Shown: positions 8,900-17,212, counted from the first letter of the stretch. The stretch: 53,802 bases of DNA from a bacterium (GCA_015486285.1 WFRX01000015.1:1-53802); one strand, 5' to 3'. Program-made: numbers and translations. The notes: generated by a model from the sequence alone, not told the origin.

Positions 8900-9685
8900 C
8901 TACTTCCCCGTAAAGGCCGGGCTTCGCTTCTCCAGGAAGGCCTGTATTCCCTCCCCTCGATCCTCGGACGCAAAGGTCATCGCGAAGGCCTCCCTCTCCA
9001 GCACAAGACCGGTGTGAGGATCGAGAACGTAGCCCTTTTCGATCGCTTTCTTGGCCTGTCCCAGTGCAAAAGGCGGTTTGGATGCCAGTTTCCGGGCTAC
9101 GGCTTCCACCTCCTCCATCAGATTTTCCGGAGGAAAAACCGCATTGACCAGCCCCAGCGTCTTTGCAGTCCTTGCGTCGACCATATCGCCCAGGTAGATC
9201 CACTCTTTGGCCCGGCGCATCCCGATCACCTTGGCAAGCCTCTGGGTACCCCCGAAGCCCGGGATGATCCCAAGGTTGATCTCGGGCTGCCCGAATCGTG
9301 CCTTTTCCGAAGCGTATGCCAGATCGCACGCGAGAACCAGTTCGGTGCCCCCTCCGAGGGCGAACCCGTTCACCGCGGCCAGCACGGGCTTCTCGATGGC
9401 CTCGATTTTCAGGAAGACCTCCTGCCCGAAACGGCAGAACCGCTCTGCTTCAAGGGGGGTAAGATCGGCCATTTCCGCGATATCCGCTCCAGCCACAAAG
9501 GCCTTCTCCCCGGCGCCCGTAATCACGCACACCCTGGCGGCCTCATCTTTCTCGAAACGGTCCAAGGCATCGTCTAGGTCTTCCAATACCTGGCGGTTCA
9601 GTGCGTTAAGCGCCTTCGGCCTGTTGATCGAAATGCGAAACAGCGCATCCTTCTGAGTCAATTCCAGCGTCTCGTAGCCCATCAC
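8900..9685 (-). CDS. Enoyl-CoA hydratase (crotonase family)
   Basis: 261 residues, the usual length. The oxyanion-hole segment AFVAGADIAEM and both catalytic glutamates are present (Glu in GGGTELVLACD, and Glu in FGQPEINLGIIPGFGGTQ), so hydration of trans-2-enoyl-CoA such as crotonyl-CoA is likely rather than isomerase or dehalogenase activity. Start ATG 9685 is preceded by GGAG at 7-bp spacing. It leads a three-gene set with the B12-binding subunit and a lipoprotein. Which pathway it serves (beta-oxidation, butyrate or propionate metabolism) cannot be read from the sequence. Confidence 0.9.
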   Translation of the reverse strand: MMGYETLELTQKDALFRISINRPKALNALNRQVLEDLDDALDRFEKDEAARVCVITGAGEKAFVAGADIAEMADLTPLEAERFCRFGQEVFLKIEAIEKPVLAAVNGFALGGGTELVLACDLAYASEKARFGQPEINLGIIPGFGGTQRLAKVIGMRRAKEWIYLGDMVDARTAKTLGLVNAVFPPENLMEEVEAVARKLASKPPFALGQAKKAIEKGYVLDPHTGLVLEREAFAMTFASEDRGEGIQAFLEKRSPAFTGK

Positions 9686-9856
9686 CGATCTCCACGTTGG
9701 CAGTCCATTCGTCCCGGCCTATTTCATTTCCTGAGAAGAAGGTACAAACGACGCGAACAATTGTCAATTCCAGGAAGGGCCCGCTTCGGAGAAAAGAATC
9801 ATCTTTGCTTCGCAGCGCCGCCCGAACCGGCTCACGAATCCAACGGGCTTGCGGCG

Positions 9857-9880
9857 AAAAAAAAGGGGCGCGTTCCGCGC
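9857..9880 (-). terminator. Rho-independent terminator after the Fn3-type gene
   Basis: On the minus strand a GCGCG/CGCGC stem with a 3-nt loop is followed by CCC and eight T. It lies 104 bp beyond the stop of the anchored Fn3-type gene and before the crotonase gene, separating the two transcripts. The rest of the 298-bp gap 9686-9983 shows no other feature. Confidence 0.5.
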
Positions 9881-9983
9881 AGACCCGGGTGCGGCGAGGG
9901 TTTGCGCCGGGAGACTACGGGGGCGGCGGAGACGGAGGCCCAAGAAAATTGGAGACGGAACGCAGAGAAAGAGGGATCCCCAC

Positions 9984-10553
9984 TCAGGAAATACCGGAAG
10001 ATTCGGGCAGCTTCTTGCGAAGCCGCAGAATCCATGCAGGCACAAAAAGGCAGAAGAAGATCCACCCGGTCAGCGACGCACGGGCGTCGGCCCGGCCACC
10101 TTCGGAACCGGGGGCCGTCTGACATCCGCCGGAACTGGATTCAACCGTTGGCGCCCGAGACACTTCCGCGATCTTCTTCTCGTTCGAGTAGGCGCTTTCG
10201 TTTTCATCATAATCATAAGCGGTGACAGCGACCCAGTACGCAAGGTTTTCGTCAAGGCTGTTCAGGACATAATGAAGCTTGGCGTCCCGCTCTTCGTAGT
10301 CGCCGGGCCGTAGATCCTCGACATACATGTATCCGTCATACCCCTCGTCGTAGCGTGAGACCGGTCCGTAATACACCCTGTACCCCGCAACGTCCTGTTC
10401 CGGGGGCCGCGACCAGACCAGCGCCACGTCCCGTGTTCCGGAAGCGGCAAGGTAGCTCTGGACTTCCAGCGCCAGGCTTACCAGGAGAAAGGCAAAAATA
10501 AACACAGAGGCCTTCTTCAACAGACTCCAGAGACGCAGCGATTCGAGATTCAT
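9984..10553 (-). CDS. Exported Fn3-type protein with C-terminal membrane anchor
   Basis: 189 residues from ATG 10553, chosen because GGAGG lies about 9 bp upstream and because the signal peptide then starts correctly. Residues 13-36 are a hydrophobic signal or anchor. Residues 40-135 look like a fibronectin type III domain (VALVWSRPPEQDVAGYRVYY, then YWVAVTAYDYDENESAYSNE). The C-terminus is tripartite: SSSGGC near 140-146, a linker, a hydrophobic helix (WIFFCLFVPAWIL) and a basic end RLRKK, the layout of CTERM-type protein-sorting signals. It has a sigma-54 promoter 90 bp upstream and lies beside sigma-54 activators. Likely a surface or envelope protein; ligand unknown. Confidence 0.75.
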   Translation of the reverse strand: MNLESLRLWSLLKKASVFIFAFLLVSLALEVQSYLAASGTRDVALVWSRPPEQDVAGYRVYYGPVSRYDEGYDGYMYVEDLRPGDYEERDAKLHYVLNSLDENLAYWVAVTAYDYDENESAYSNEKKIAEVSRAPTVESSSGGCQTAPGSEGGRADARASLTGWIFFCLFVPAWILRLRKKLPESSGIS

Positions 10554-10640
10554 CCCTTCAGTTCCTCCCGCAGATCCTTTCCCGGCGTGTCGCTCCGGCC
10601 AATAAAGAATGCACACGTGTGTCTCGTGCATCCCTGGAAC

Positions 10641-10660
10641 AAGCAAATATTCTGCCAAAT
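10641..10660 (-). promoter_or_regulatory. Sigma-54 (-24/-12) promoter for the Fn3-type gene
   Basis: On the minus strand TTTGGCAGAATATTTGCTT carries GG (10656-10655) and GC (10644-10643) separated by exactly 10 bp, with the flanking TTGGCA and TTTGC of the sigma-54 consensus. Transcription would begin near 10631, giving a leader of about 78 nt before the ATG at 10553. I saw no comparable GG-N10-GC element in the other gaps I examined (before the kinase, and between the regulators). Confidence 0.68.
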
Positions 10661-10700
10661 CGGAAAGACAAGAGCACTATTTCCAGAAATCATATTCATC

Positions 10701-10741
10701 TGTAATTTTCACTGGTTATGATACATTTATGATCTATTACA
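10701..10741. promoter_or_regulatory. Candidate enhancer site upstream of the sigma-54 promoter
   Basis: An inverted repeat TGTAAT (10701-10706) / ATTACA (10736-10741) encloses two direct repeats TTATGAT at 10716-10722 and 10727-10733, spaced 11 bp, about one helical turn. The centre is roughly 94 bp upstream of the predicted start, the usual distance for a bacterial enhancer-binding protein. The patch is AT-rich. Which regulator binds is unknown. Confidence 0.42.
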
Positions 10742-10810
10742 TTCACTTTGGGCCGACACGATGTGAATCCGAACCGTACACGCATGTTCAATCCTGTCGC
10801 ACCCCCGGGC

Positions 10811-12199
10811 CTATTTGTTTTTCACCCAGTTCGGGTTTCGAATCCCGAATTTTTGTATCTTGTAATGCATTACTCTTCGGGAAACCCCCAAGAACTCGGC
10901 CGCCTCCTTCTGCACCCAGTTGGCCCTTTCGAGGGCTTCGAGGATGAGCCTCTTCTCCATCTCGACCAAGGGGATGCCCCCTTCCGGCATACGGATCGCC
11001 TTGGCATCGTTCGAGTCCCCGGCTTCGTCCAATCCGTGCAGGGAGAGGTCCTCCGGACGGATCCACTCCTTCTCGCTGAGCAGAACGGACCTTTCCAGGC
11101 TGTTACGAAGTTCACGGATGTTCCCGGGCCACTCGTAATCTCTCAGGACCGCCTCCGCCTCCGGCGTGAAACCGACGATCTTCTTGCTCATTTCACCCGA
11201 AAAGCGGTGGAGGAAGTATTCTGCCAGCGGCAGGATATCCTCCCGGCGCTCCCGCAAGGGAGGAATCCACAAATTAACTACGTTCAATCTATAATAGAGA
11301 TCATCCCGAAACCGCTTCGCCGCAATTTCCTCCTTGAGGTCCTTGTTGGAGGCGCTGATGACACGAACGTCCACCTTGATCGTTTTGGTCCCCCCCACCC
11401 TCTCGAATTCCTGCTCCTGCAGCACCCGAAGAACCTTGGCCTGCGTGCTCGGACTCATATCCGCGATTTCGTCGAGGAAAATCGTCCCAAAGTTGGCCTG
11501 TTCGAATCTTCCGATTCGCTGTTTGTCCGCTCCGGTAAACGCCCCTTTCTCGTGGCCGAACAATTCGCTCTCCAGGAGGGTGTCCTGCAGGGCCGCACAA
11601 TTCACCTTGATGAAGGGCTTCTCCCTGCGTGCGCTGTTGTAGTGAACAGCCCCGGCAATCAATTCTTTTCCTGTTCCCGTTTCCCCGGCGATCAGGATCG
11701 AGGCGTTGCTGTACGCCACCTTTTTGACGACCGAGAGGACCTTCTTCAATGCCTGGCTGTCTCCGATGATATCGTCGAATCGATAGATGAGATCCTGCGT
11801 TCTTCGAAGATAGAAATTCGCCCCCACCAGACTCCTGTACTCCTGCAGGCGATCGAGAGCGATCTGCAGCTCCTTGTCCTCGAAGGGCGTCTTGATATAC
11901 CCGTCCGCCCCTTGCTCCATGGCTTCCAGCGCCAGGGAAACCTGTTCCGGGTGAACCAGACAGATCACAATCCCAAAGGAGTGGACCTTCTTCGCGTGTC
12001 GGACCAGATCCGTCGTCCGGCATCCCTCAGGCTTCACCTCCAGGATCAGGCCGTCGAAGATTTCCTGATCCAGGCATTGTCGGCATCCCGTCTCGTCGCC
12101 TACCCACTTCACGGTATGCCCTTCCTCCTCGAGGAACTTCTGAATCCGCTTGCCGAGGAGGCCCTCCGGGTGCATGAGTAAAATCTTCAGGTTAGCCAT
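10811..12199 (-). CDS. Sigma-54 activator with degenerate receiver domain
   Basis: 462 residues from ATG 12199. Domains: receiver-like 1-120, AAA+ 140-375, Fis-type HTH at the C-terminus. The AAA+ part is intact, with Walker A GETGTGKE, GAFTGA and FLDEIADM, so it should remodel sigma-54 holoenzyme. The receiver is not: the acidic pair is replaced by His10-Pro11, the phospho-acceptor Asp by Glu54 (LILEVKPEG), and the Thr/Ser by Val; only the Lys in YIKTPF remains. It may be constitutively primed or respond to something other than phosphate. It is separated by 150 bp from the next regulator and by 257 bp from the Fn3-type gene. Its recognition helix (FLGVSRRVMHYKIQ) differs from its neighbours'. 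Confidence 0.9.
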   Translation of the reverse strand: MANLKILLMHPEGLLGKRIQKFLEEEGHTVKWVGDETGCRQCLDQEIFDGLILEVKPEGCRTTDLVRHAKKVHSFGIVICLVHPEQVSLALEAMEQGADGYIKTPFEDKELQIALDRLQEYRSLVGANFYLRRTQDLIYRFDDIIGDSQALKKVLSVVKKVAYSNASILIAGETGTGKELIAGAVHYNSARREKPFIKVNCAALQDTLLESELFGHEKGAFTGADKQRIGRFEQANFGTIFLDEIADMSPSTQAKVLRVLQEQEFERVGGTKTIKVDVRVISASNKDLKEEIAAKRFRDDLYYRLNVVNLWIPPLRERREDILPLAEYFLHRFSGEMSKKIVGFTPEAEAVLRDYEWPGNIRELRNSLERSVLLSEKEWIRPEDLSLHGLDEAGDSNDAKAIRMPEGGIPLVEMEKRLILEALERANWVQKEAAEFLGVSRRVMHYKIQKFGIRNPNWVKNK

Positions 12200-12310
12200 T
12201 CCGATTCGATTCCTCGATGCTGTTCGCTGTGGGTCCTGGAAGAATACGGAAGTATGGTTGAGCGCAGACACGCCGCGCCCTTTTCATGTTCTTTTTCGGA
12301 TCGAATCGGA
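12200..12310. promoter_or_regulatory. Long-range 11-bp inverted repeat in the regulator leader
   Basis: TCCGATTCGAT at 12200-12210 and its exact complement ATCGAATCGGA at 12300-12310 lie in the gap between two regulator genes. In the minus-strand transcript the 3' arm directly abuts the ATG at 12199 and includes part of the ribosome-binding region, so the pair could form a hairpin that hides the start, or act as two operator half-sites. Confidence 0.4.
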
Positions 12311-12349
12311 GATTACTTGAGTAGAGGGGGGAGAAAGTCGGGAGGGAGT

Positions 12350-13804
12350 CTATCGTTCCAGGCCCGTCTCCTTGATCTTGTACAGCAGCGCCTTGTAACT
12401 GATCTGCAGCCGTTCAGCAGCCTCTTTACGATTCCAGCACGTCTGCTGCAGAACCTTTCCGATCACCTCGCGTTCGGCGCGCCGGATCGCCTCTTTGCTG
12501 AAGGCCTTCAGGGAATAGCGGTGCAGGTTCTGCCGGATGAGTTCGTCGAGACCGGGCTTCTCCCCATTCAACTCCGCCTCTGCTGCACTGCACTTTTTCA
12601 GCAGTTCCTGGCAAACAGCCTTGTCGCTGTCGAGAATGACGATCTTTTTCATACAGTTTTCAAGTTCCCGGACGTTGCCGGGCCAGTGATATCGCTGAAA
12701 GACATCCAGGAGCTCGTTCGAGAGGGGAGGCGCTTTCCGCTTGAACTCACGGGAGTATTTTTTTAAGAAATATTCGACCAGAACCGGTATCTCCTCCTTT
12801 CTTCCACGCAAGGGCGGGACACGAATGTTCACCACATTGAGGCGGTAATACAGGTCTTCGCGAAACTGCCCCTGAGCAACGCTCTCTGCAAGGTTCCGGT
12901 TGGTGGCGGCAAGGATTCGCACATCCACCCGAATGTCCTGTTTTCCGCCGAGGTGGGTGAATTCCTTGTCCTGCAACACTTGAAGGAGTTTCGCCTGAAG
13001 GGGGGGCATCATCTCGCTGATTTCGTCAAGAAAGATTGTACCCCCATCGGCGAGTTCGAATTTTCCCGGCTTGCGGCTTGACGCGTCGGTGAAGGCCCCT
13101 TTCTCATAACCGAACATCTCGCTCTCAAGCAACGGCTCGGGCAGCGCGGCGCAGTTCACCTTCAGAAACGGCTTGTCGCGCCGGGCGGAGAGCGTATAAA
13201 TGGCCCGGGCAACCAGTTCTTTGCCCGTACCGCTTTCTCCCTCCAGCAAGACCGTAATGTCCGTATCGGCCACCTGCTCTACGACGGCCTGGATTTCCCG
13301 CATTTTCCCGCTGTTCTGGAAAAGCCTGTTGCATTCCGCTTTGCGCTTGATTTCTTCCCTGAGAGACTTCGCTTGATCGATCAGATCCCGCCGATCCATC
13401 TGCTTTCCAATGGTGGCGAGCAGTTCCTCCTGATCAAAGGGCTTGTGCAGGAAACCCATGGCGCCCATCTTCATCGTGGTGACGACAGCCTTCGCAGGTC
13501 CGTCGCCGCTCATCATGACGATGTAGGCGTCTTCATCGATCTGCCTCATCTCCTCCAGCGTTTCGAGGCCGTCCTTGCCCGGAAGGTGCAGATCCAGGAA
13601 AACGATTGCGGGCCGGACCGTTCGAAGCATGCAAACGGCCTTCTCGCCGCTATCCGAACAAAAGACCTCATAGCCGAAGCGGGTCATGAGTTCACGCATG
13701 TAGACAAGCAGACTGCCGTCTCCATCGGCGATCAGAATCCGGTTGTTTTTCTCCCCCGGGATTCCGGAAAACTCCGTCTGCAGGCCCCGACTCGCTTTCA
13801 CCAT
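12350..13804 (-). CDS. Sigma-54 response regulator with GAFTDA loop
   Basis: 484 residues. ATG 13804 was chosen over 13810 because the AAGGA in the upstream gene's end is 6 bp from it and too close to the other. Domains: receiver with Asp71 phospho-acceptor (VFLDLHLPG), Ser in VMMSGDG and Lys in LHKPFD, with one residue of the acidic pair changed (ADGDG); AAA+ with GESGTGKE and FLDEISEM; Fis-type HTH. The sigma-54-contact loop reads GAFTDA instead of GAFTGA, a variant seen in some activators. The recognition helix LQISYKALLYKIKE is identical to the next regulator's. It overlaps that gene's stop by 7 bp. Confidence 0.91.
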   Translation of the reverse strand: MVKASRGLQTEFSGIPGEKNNRILIADGDGSLLVYMRELMTRFGYEVFCSDSGEKAVCMLRTVRPAIVFLDLHLPGKDGLETLEEMRQIDEDAYIVMMSGDGPAKAVVTTMKMGAMGFLHKPFDQEELLATIGKQMDRRDLIDQAKSLREEIKRKAECNRLFQNSGKMREIQAVVEQVADTDITVLLEGESGTGKELVARAIYTLSARRDKPFLKVNCAALPEPLLESEMFGYEKGAFTDASSRKPGKFELADGGTIFLDEISEMMPPLQAKLLQVLQDKEFTHLGGKQDIRVDVRILAATNRNLAESVAQGQFREDLYYRLNVVNIRVPPLRGRKEEIPVLVEYFLKKYSREFKRKAPPLSNELLDVFQRYHWPGNVRELENCMKKIVILDSDKAVCQELLKKCSAAEAELNGEKPGLDELIRQNLHRYSLKAFSKEAIRRAEREVIGKVLQQTCWNRKEAAERLQISYKALLYKIKETGLER

Positions 13805-15186
13805 TCGCATTCCTTGATCTTATACAATAGCGCCTTATAACTGATCTGAAGAATCTCCGCCGCCTTTCTCTTGTTGCCCCTTGTGTGTTGAAGCACCCTG
13901 GATATCAAGACGCCTTCGGCCAGCCGGGCGACCTTCTTATCGATCGCCTTCAGGGAAATCGGCTTTCCCTCCTCCACCAGATCGGAAAGGTTCAGATCGA
14001 GTTCCTGTTCAAGCGGAAGACTGGCCCCATCGGCCAGTTCCTTCATGATGATCTTTTCGTCCCCAAGGACCACATATCTCTTGATCATGTTTTCCAGCTC
14101 GCGGACATTTCCCGGCCAATCGTGACGCATGAAGGCGTCCATGAGCGCTTTGGATGGACCAACGACCTTTTTGTTGAACTGGCGACTGAACTTCTTCGTG
14201 AAAAGATCACAAAAAATCGGGATTTCTTCTTTCCGTTCCTTCAGGGGAGGTACATGGAGGCTGATCACGTTGAGCCGGTAATATAGATCCTCCCGGAAAG
14301 CCTGCTTTTCCACCATGGCTTCGAGGTCTTTGTTCGTGGCGACCAGCACCCGGACGTTGACCCGAAAATTCTTTTGTCCGCCCAACCGGGCGAACTCGCC
14401 ATCCTGAAGCACCTGGAGAAGCTTCGCCTGCGTGGCCATACTCATCTCGCCGATTTCGTCGAGGAAAATCGTTCCCTCCTCCGCGAGCTCGAATTTGCCG
14501 GGCTTCGATTTCGTCGCTCCCGTAAACGCCCCTTTCTCGTAACCGAAGAGTTCGCTTTCGAGCAGGGCGTGGGGAAGGGCGGCACAATTCACCTTCACGA
14601 AGGGGCGCTCCGCCCGCGGGGACGATCGGTGGATCCTCTTCGCCACCACCTCTTTTCCCACCCCGCTCTCCCCGTGAATGAGTACCGTCACATCCGTCGC
14701 GGCAACCTGACCGATAATCTCATCGATTTCCAGCATCTTCGGACTGTGAAAAACCGCCGTCTCCTGTTCCTCCCGATGCAGAAGGGCGCGCAGGTGCTTG
14801 ATCTCCTCCACAAGATCCGCTTTTTCAAAAACGTTTTTCAAGGCAAATTCAAGCTCTTCCGTCTCAAATGGCTTCACGAGATAATCGCTGGCCCCGAGCC
14901 GCATCGCCTCCACGATGGTCTGTGTCTGGTCCACCCCGGTGAGCATGATGACGGGCAGATCCGGCCGTATCTCCCTCACCCGCTTCAACACCTCGATGCC
15001 GCTCAACCCCTCCATGATGATGTCGAGAATAATCATCGAAGGGGCCAGGCCCCTTTCGAGGGCCTTGATCGCCTCCTCCCCGGAAGCAAAGGAGGTTACA
15101 CGGTGGCCGATCGCTTCGAGCAAAGTCGTCAGGTAGCTCCGAAAGCTCTTGTCATCGTCAATGACCACGAGGTGATTGCGGCTCAT
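13798..15186 (-). CDS. Sigma-54 response regulator, NtrC family, canonical
   Basis: 462 residues. Receiver with acidic triplet at 10-12, phospho-acceptor Asp55 (MIILDIIME), Thr83 and Lys105; AAA+ domain with GESGVGKE, GAFTGA and FLDEIGEM; C-terminal Fis-type HTH (ILQISYKALLYKIKE). All residues for phosphorylation-controlled sigma-54 activation are present. The ATG overlaps the histidine kinase stop by 4 bp, so this is its most likely direct partner. The HTH matches that of the following regulator over 14 residues, so both probably bind the same site. Confidence 0.94.
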   Translation of the reverse strand: MSRNHLVVIDDDKSFRSYLTTLLEAIGHRVTSFASGEEAIKALERGLAPSMIILDIIMEGLSGIEVLKRVREIRPDLPVIMLTGVDQTQTIVEAMRLGASDYLVKPFETEELEFALKNVFEKADLVEEIKHLRALLHREEQETAVFHSPKMLEIDEIIGQVAATDVTVLIHGESGVGKEVVAKRIHRSSPRAERPFVKVNCAALPHALLESELFGYEKGAFTGATKSKPGKFELAEEGTIFLDEIGEMSMATQAKLLQVLQDGEFARLGGQKNFRVNVRVLVATNKDLEAMVEKQAFREDLYYRLNVISLHVPPLKERKEEIPIFCDLFTKKFSRQFNKKVVGPSKALMDAFMRHDWPGNVRELENMIKRYVVLGDEKIIMKELADGASLPLEQELDLNLSDLVEEGKPISLKAIDKKVARLAEGVLISRVLQHTRGNKRKAAEILQISYKALLYKIKECEW

Positions 15187-17102
15187 ATGGAAAGATTCCT
15201 CTCGCCCTTCTCTTCCACTCGGAACCTGGCGGGGAGCGTAAACCGGAAGATCGCGCCCTCCCCCTGATTTCCTTCCGCCCAGATGCGGCCGCCATGGGCC
15301 TCCACGATCCTCTTGGAGATCGCGAGCCCGAGCCCCACACCCTTCGGGTGACCGGAACCGGCTCCGCCGGACACAACCGGATGGTATCCCTTGAAGATCT
15401 TCTCCTGCATCGATCGCGACAGGCCGATACCCGTATCGGAGATGGAAATCTCGAGAACCCCGTCCCGGCCCTCCAGGCTCTCGTGCGCCGCCAGGGTAAT
15501 CATCCCGCCGGCGGGGGTGAATTTGATGGCATTGCTGATCAGGTTCACGAGCACCTGTTCGATCCGATCGGGGTCATGGAGGAGCAAAACCGGATCGCGA
15601 GGCAATTCGAGGACGAACTCGATTGCCTCACGATCCGTGATCAGCTTCATCTGCCGGAAGACGCGCTTGAGCAGGCCGAGCACATCGCTCTCCTGCTTAT
15701 GGAGTTCAAGCTTTCCGGAATCGACCTGGGTGAAATCGAGCATTTCGTTCACGATATTGAGGAGCCTCTCACAGCTCTGAATCGACTCCTCGAGAATGCG
15801 CTTCTGCTCCGCATTCAGCCTGCCCGGTCTCTCCTGGAGCAGGAAGCGGTTGTAGCCCCGGATGATGCTCAATGGCGTGCGAATCTCATGGGTCGCCACG
15901 GCCAGGAAGTGCGTCTTCGTCCTGTTGATTTCATCCAGTCGCTCGTTGGTCGCCAGCAACTCCTCGTTCCTTTTCAAAAGGTCGGCGCGCGCTTCCCGAA
16001 GACGTCTGTTGGCGGCCGTCAGTTCTACGGCCTGCCTCTGGAGGTGGTCCTCCATCTGTTTTTCTTTGGTCGCGTCCCGGAAAAAAACCAGCGTGCCCCC
16101 CCCCTCCCCAGGCATGGCATAGCGCTGGATGGAGAAGGTGCTCTCCCGCCCGTTCCGGGCCCGATAAGGAAAATGGTATCGGGTCAGGTCCCTTTCGCCG
16201 CCCGAATTCAACTTGCGCATTTTTCGAATCTGTTCGGTCCACTGCCGCGGCACGATGTCGCTGAATTGCAGGGACAGGAGCGTTTCTCTTTCGAGTTGCA
16301 GCAATTCGACCGCCCTGGGATTTGCCTCCAGAATGCGGTCCTCCCTGTCCAGCAGCAGAACCCCTACAGGCCCTTCCTGAAAAAGCGCTGCATGCACAAC
16401 CGCCGTCTTTGGCCCGCCGCTCGTCGAAGGGGATGGCGGCACGTACGTTCCGCCTGCAGGGGCGGTCTCAGGAATGCCCGCACGAACCATCCTCTGCAGC
16501 ACGCTGAGTACCATCCTCACCATCAACTGGCAGATCCGGACCTCCCGGATGGTGAAACCCTCCTCGGACCTTTGCTTCCGGACCAGCAGCACGGCGACAA
16601 CCCGCTCTCCCGACACCAGGGGAAGAACCATGATCGAGACATCCCTGATCCTGCTCAGCTGGTTCTCCTCGAGTGTATGCATCAGAGGATCCAGCGACGG
16701 ATTTTCCACGACCGTGATATGGCCTGTCTGCAGGGACCGCAGGATCTCCGGATAATCGTCCAGAGCAATCTCCACGCCTTCGAAATCGGGGTCCTCGTGG
16801 GATACGGCCACGGTTCCCGTCCCTGCATCGCGGTCGAGCAGGATCAATGAACAGTGGGACGCCTCCAGAACCTCCGGAATCTTTTTCACCAGGAGGTGCA
16901 AGGCCATCCGGGGGCTCAGGACGCTCGAAAGAGCGTGAATCCCCTTGAGAATATGAATCAGGTCCGTCTTTTCCAGGCTGTAAAGGATGCCTTCAAGTCC
17001 TTCCAACGAGTCCGTCGGATCCGGCGATTCCGCCGCGGCAACGCCGTTGCACCGGTCGCCCAAGGATTTGGCGAGGATTTTCTGAATCAACCCGTCGTCC
17101 AT
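15183..17102 (-). CDS. Soluble GAF-PAS sensor histidine kinase
   Basis: 639 residues with no membrane segment. Order: N-terminal helical region, GAF at about 50-205, a Pro/Ser-rich linker, PAS at about 235-345, coiled coil 345-395, HisKA with phospho-acceptor His405 (THEIRTPLSIIRGY), and HATPase_c with N-box NLISNAIKFTP near 520, DTGIG and GVGLGLA. It should autophosphorylate on an internal cue sensed by GAF or PAS and pass phosphate to the overlapping response regulator. No haem, flavin or metal ligand motif is obvious. It heads the kinase-regulator-regulator run. Confidence 0.93.
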   Translation of the reverse strand: MDDGLIQKILAKSLGDRCNGVAAAESPDPTDSLEGLEGILYSLEKTDLIHILKGIHALSSVLSPRMALHLLVKKIPEVLEASHCSLILLDRDAGTGTVAVSHEDPDFEGVEIALDDYPEILRSLQTGHITVVENPSLDPLMHTLEENQLSRIRDVSIMVLPLVSGERVVAVLLVRKQRSEEGFTIREVRICQLMVRMVLSVLQRMVRAGIPETAPAGGTYVPPSPSTSGGPKTAVVHAALFQEGPVGVLLLDREDRILEANPRAVELLQLERETLLSLQFSDIVPRQWTEQIRKMRKLNSGGERDLTRYHFPYRARNGRESTFSIQRYAMPGEGGGTLVFFRDATKEKQMEDHLQRQAVELTAANRRLREARADLLKRNEELLATNERLDEINRTKTHFLAVATHEIRTPLSIIRGYNRFLLQERPGRLNAEQKRILEESIQSCERLLNIVNEMLDFTQVDSGKLELHKQESDVLGLLKRVFRQMKLITDREAIEFVLELPRDPVLLLHDPDRIEQVLVNLISNAIKFTPAGGMITLAAHESLEGRDGVLEISISDTGIGLSRSMQEKIFKGYHPVVSGGAGSGHPKGVGLGLAISKRIVEAHGGRIWAEGNQGEGAIFRFTLPARFRVEEKGERNLSI

Positions 17103-17212
17103 TGAAAAAGGCCGTCCTTTTTTCGTCGTTCACCCATTCCAAAAACTGGCCTGGTACATGTATCGGCTCTACATGGGAAAAAATTTACCATTTTTTTGAC
17201 CGAAAGAGAATG

